Assembly (NCBI RefSeq): GCF_047495875.1
Contig: NC_092471.1
Location: 17,443,001-17,507,000, forward strand
From: Pithys albifrons albifrons
Lineage: Eukaryota > Chordata > Aves > Passeriformes > Thamnophilidae
Direction of reading: 5' to 3'
DNA length: 64,000 nucleotides
Within the stretch, counting starts at the first letter, position 1. The number at the start of each line of letters is the position of its first letter. The position numbers and the translations under genes are program-made. Shown here piece after piece: positions 61,601-64,000 of this stretch. The notes beneath the pieces are model-generated. The model was not told where the DNA came from. It did no database searches and worked only from the letters and a program-made list of their open reading frames with translations.

Positions 61601-62571
61601 GCAGCAGAGACAAAATACAACCTCAGCCCTGCCAAATTAGGTTTAATACAAGGTCGGTCAAGAAACCAGACTGCGAAGTGTTGGCATAGAGGAGGCAGCA
61701 AATTCATCTAGTTAGTGAGTTCCTGGCTCTTTGTCTTTACTTTTTTCACCAAATCTCCCACTCTTTTCACACTTCAGAGACTGATTATGCAGAAGATAGT
61801 CACAGAAGATGGCTGAGCCAATCTACAGACCTGGTGGTAATGTATCCCAATATTTCTGTTCCTATTTTCTGTCACAGTCAGTCCCCATCACCTGTGCTTG
61901 TTAAAATGCTCATGTTTGGAAAACAGCTCAGTTCAGTAAACTACTGCCTTTTGTTGCAATACTTTTGTACCAAGGACATCCCCAGCAGGGTGAGTAACTG
62001 GCAGAACTGCAGAGCCATAAGCACATAAGGGTGTAAGGATCAAGACCTCCTTTTACATTGAGGCTGAGAGTTTAAACTGTACTTGCACCCTCTGAAAATG
62101 CACAGGGCAGGAACTCTGAGCATCAGGGAGCTGTCTGAGCTCAGAAGGGCTTCCCTTGCTCAGTTCAAGGAATGAGGACTGACCCACTTCAGGATGTTTC
62201 CTTCACGCTCCTACAGCTCTGGGAAATAGGACAGGGGAACGTGCACAGGGATCAATAATAGTCAAGTGCTACAGTGAGTCCATTAGGATCAGCCCATCCA
62301 TCAGGGTTTCAAGAGCTCTTTCCATGCCTGACTGTAGCCTGAGGCTTGGCTGAGGGAATGTGGCACCCACCCCAGCTTTTGACTGGCATATTCAGAAAAG
62401 ACAGCTCTTGGCAAAAGTTTCTAAGGCCATTTCTTCACAGCACTAGTTTCCACTCCTTGCTATTGGGATGTTGCATAGTCCAAAAATACTAAAACAAAGG
62501 AGCACAGAACTGTAGTTCTTCTGCCCTTTGTAGCAAATAAAGTACATAGTCAGTTCCTGGAGCAACTTGGT

Positions 62572-62681
62572 GGGGGTTTTGGTTTTTTTTTGTTTTGGTT
62601 TTTTTTTTGTGGATTTTTTTGTTTTGTTTGGCTTTTTGTTGGTGTTTTATTTTGGTTTTGTTTTTGGTTTTTTTTGGGGGA
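62572..62681 (-). repeat. 110-bp T/G tract, GGTTTT type
   Basis: Irregular alternation of T runs (3 to 10) with G or GG, starting and ending in five G. On the minus strand it reads AAAACC/CAAAA units. Two hydrophobic Phe/Trp/Val-rich (plus) and Lys-rich (minus) frames arise purely from it. Confidence 0.85.
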
Positions 62682-63659
62682 GCGGAGCTGGAAAAGAAGT
62701 GATTTGAGTTCAGCACATGAGGACTCCAGCTATGATCTGCTCAATCACATTGAAGTGTTGAAGTCTCACCTATGGGAAACCTAGGAACACTTCAGAAAGG
62801 AGTCCTCCCTGTAGGAAGTCGTCATCTGCTCCACTGCCAGTCTCACAAGGTGATGGATTACTCCACCCTTTCATCTAATGTGACTTCTGCCAGCATCTCT
62901 GCTGACTTTGGGTGTGATATTACAAGACAGAATTAGACAATGTCTTTCCCTTAGGGCTACATTTCCTTGGCAATTTTGGGGGCATCATTCAATTGATGGG
63001 TTGATAAGTGTGAACACACTTATTTGGGGGACAGGATGTGAACTACATTGCCCATACTGCTATTTCCAGTTTAACATGAGTAACTACAGGTTTATTTTCC
63101 CATGAACTGGGACTTTTTGCATGAGCAGTGATTGCAAAAATACAGGTAATGACGAATCAGTTCTACTACTGTGTGAGTTATTTAATTGATCTTCACTATT
63201 ACGGATGTCTAATAGTGGATGAGCATTTCTCACTTCAAGACTTAGGTGTGATCTACTCCAAAGCAGTAGGCAGATGGGGAAATATCACAGATAATGGGTT
63301 TTTTTTCTTTGTTTTAGGAGGAAATGATACTAGAAATAGAATATATAACATTGCAGTTGTAATAAGATTTACAGTTGAAAAAACTTATACCTAAGCACAC
63401 ACGTTTTTAGTGTTAACTATTAGGGCAAGCAAAGTAATTGCACCAGTGTTACCAAAACTTCTACAAATTACATGTGACCAGTTTTCTTCTTGCTCAGTAT
63501 GCTGAAACACAGCAGGACAACAGCAAGAAAGAAAGGCAGGCACACATGTGCTGTCTTCTAGAAGACTGTTCCCAGGGAAATTCACGGAGTGAGCGATTCT
63601 TGCAAAGTCAGAGTTCAGAATAAAGTAGAAAGACTGTGCTCATCAGAACAACAATCTGT
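62682..63659. other. Unique non-coding DNA, no gene recognised
   Basis: No repeats or recognisable exons; frames under 90 codons. Confidence 0.45.
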
Positions 63660-64000
63660 ATTTGTGCAAATCATAAGATGGGGGTGCGCGGAGTGGAAAG
63701 ATAAATAGGTTAATCTGTTGTAAACTGATTTTGACCCTGAAGGTGATCACAGGTACACAGCCTTACAGCACTTCAAACTGTTTTATGCAAAGCTTAAAAA
63801 AGACCCAGCAACAAACAATGCTTTTTTTGTGTTTGCTAAACAAAGCATGAAAGAATAGTGACAAAAGTAGGAGGAGCCGAGTTTGTCCGGACAAAGCCAG
63901 GAGGAGGAGCCCTCATGCAATGGAAATGCAGTTCAGTGGTCCTGGATTGATATGCTCATCCTTTAAACCCCCAGGGCTGGGAGATCACAGGGCCTGAAAG
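63660..64000. promoter_or_regulatory. Motif-dense block with palindrome between direct repeats
   Basis: A 14-base perfect palindrome TTTGTCCGGACAAA (63882-63895) is flanked by exact 10-base direct repeats AGGAGGAGCC (63869-63878 and 63902-63911). To the left are forkhead-like TGTTTGC and TAAACAAAG, a SOX-like ACAAACAATG, a TGACCCTGAAGGTGA string resembling paired nuclear-receptor half sites, and GATA- and HNF1-like sites (GATAA, GGTTAATC). To the right is ATGCAATGGAAATGCA. The block continues past the window edge. Enhancer identity is inferred from motif density. Confidence 0.35.

Noticed and set aside
62471..62490. TTGCATAGTCCAAAAATAC resembles the start of miR-153
   Set aside because: The match fails after the first ten bases and no pairing arm was seen nearby.
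62590..62784. Phe/Trp/Val-rich frame resembling a membrane segment
   Set aside because: The hydrophobic part is just the translated T/G tract.
1..64000. CRISPR arrays, bacterial operons, phage or integrase-type elements
   Set aside because: Nothing of the kind is present; repeats and composition are those of a vertebrate nuclear genome.

Overview
The window looks like a piece of avian, most likely songbird (passerine), nuclear DNA. It holds ten fragments of the bird LINE CR1 in both orientations, all covering the 3' part of the element. It also holds one short SINE made of a tRNA-Ile-like head joined to a CR1 3' tail, the architecture of the passerine family TguSINE1. I saw no L1/Alu/B1-type mammalian repeats, no retroviral genes and no bacterial gene structure. 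CR1 plus SINE cover only about 3 kb (roughly 5%), which fits a repeat-poor bird genome. Species and chromosome cannot be told from the sequence.

I recognise no protein-coding gene. The only protein-like reading frames I can assign to a family are decayed C-terminal pieces of the CR1 ORF2 protein (17515-17790 plus; 50686-50928 minus; 58956-59531 minus). The other open frames are short, without recognisable domains, and at about the length expected by chance in A+T-rich DNA. The window is therefore best read as a gene desert or a very large intron.

Layout. 1-9250: unique DNA, with an enhancer-like block near 8.72-8.96 kb. 9252-9511: a long imperfect inverted repeat with arms of 81-85 bp. 9.5-15.7 kb: unique DNA with a small TA-rich tract, a purine tract and a T/G tract. 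15.68-17.9 kb: CR1 fragments flanking a CpG-retaining block (16.56-17.13 kb) and a small CpG-rich, TATA-preceded patch (17.15-17.44 kb). This patch is the most promoter-like spot in the window. 17.9-44.8 kb: mostly unique DNA with three CR1 fragments, a (TAAG/TAAA)n microsatellite and several blocks that look like conserved non-coding elements (19.84, 21.17, 23.2, 37.4 and 41.3 kb). 44.85-51.26 kb: four CR1 fragments, two of them back to back, plus a (TAA)n microsatellite. 57.25 kb: the SINE. 58.87-59.53 kb: the best-preserved CR1. 61-64 kb: CpG-retaining sequence, a 110 bp T/G tract and, at the right end, a palindrome between direct repeats inside a motif-dense block.

If the window works as a unit, the likely job is long-range cis-regulation of a gene outside it. 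That is inference from gene absence and motif-rich islands; no alignment was available. I found no convincing new biological system. The most testable oddities are the 9.25 kb inverted repeat, the 17.2 kb CpG/TATA patch, the match between the SINE tail and a CR1 copy 7 kb away, and the palindromic block at the right edge.
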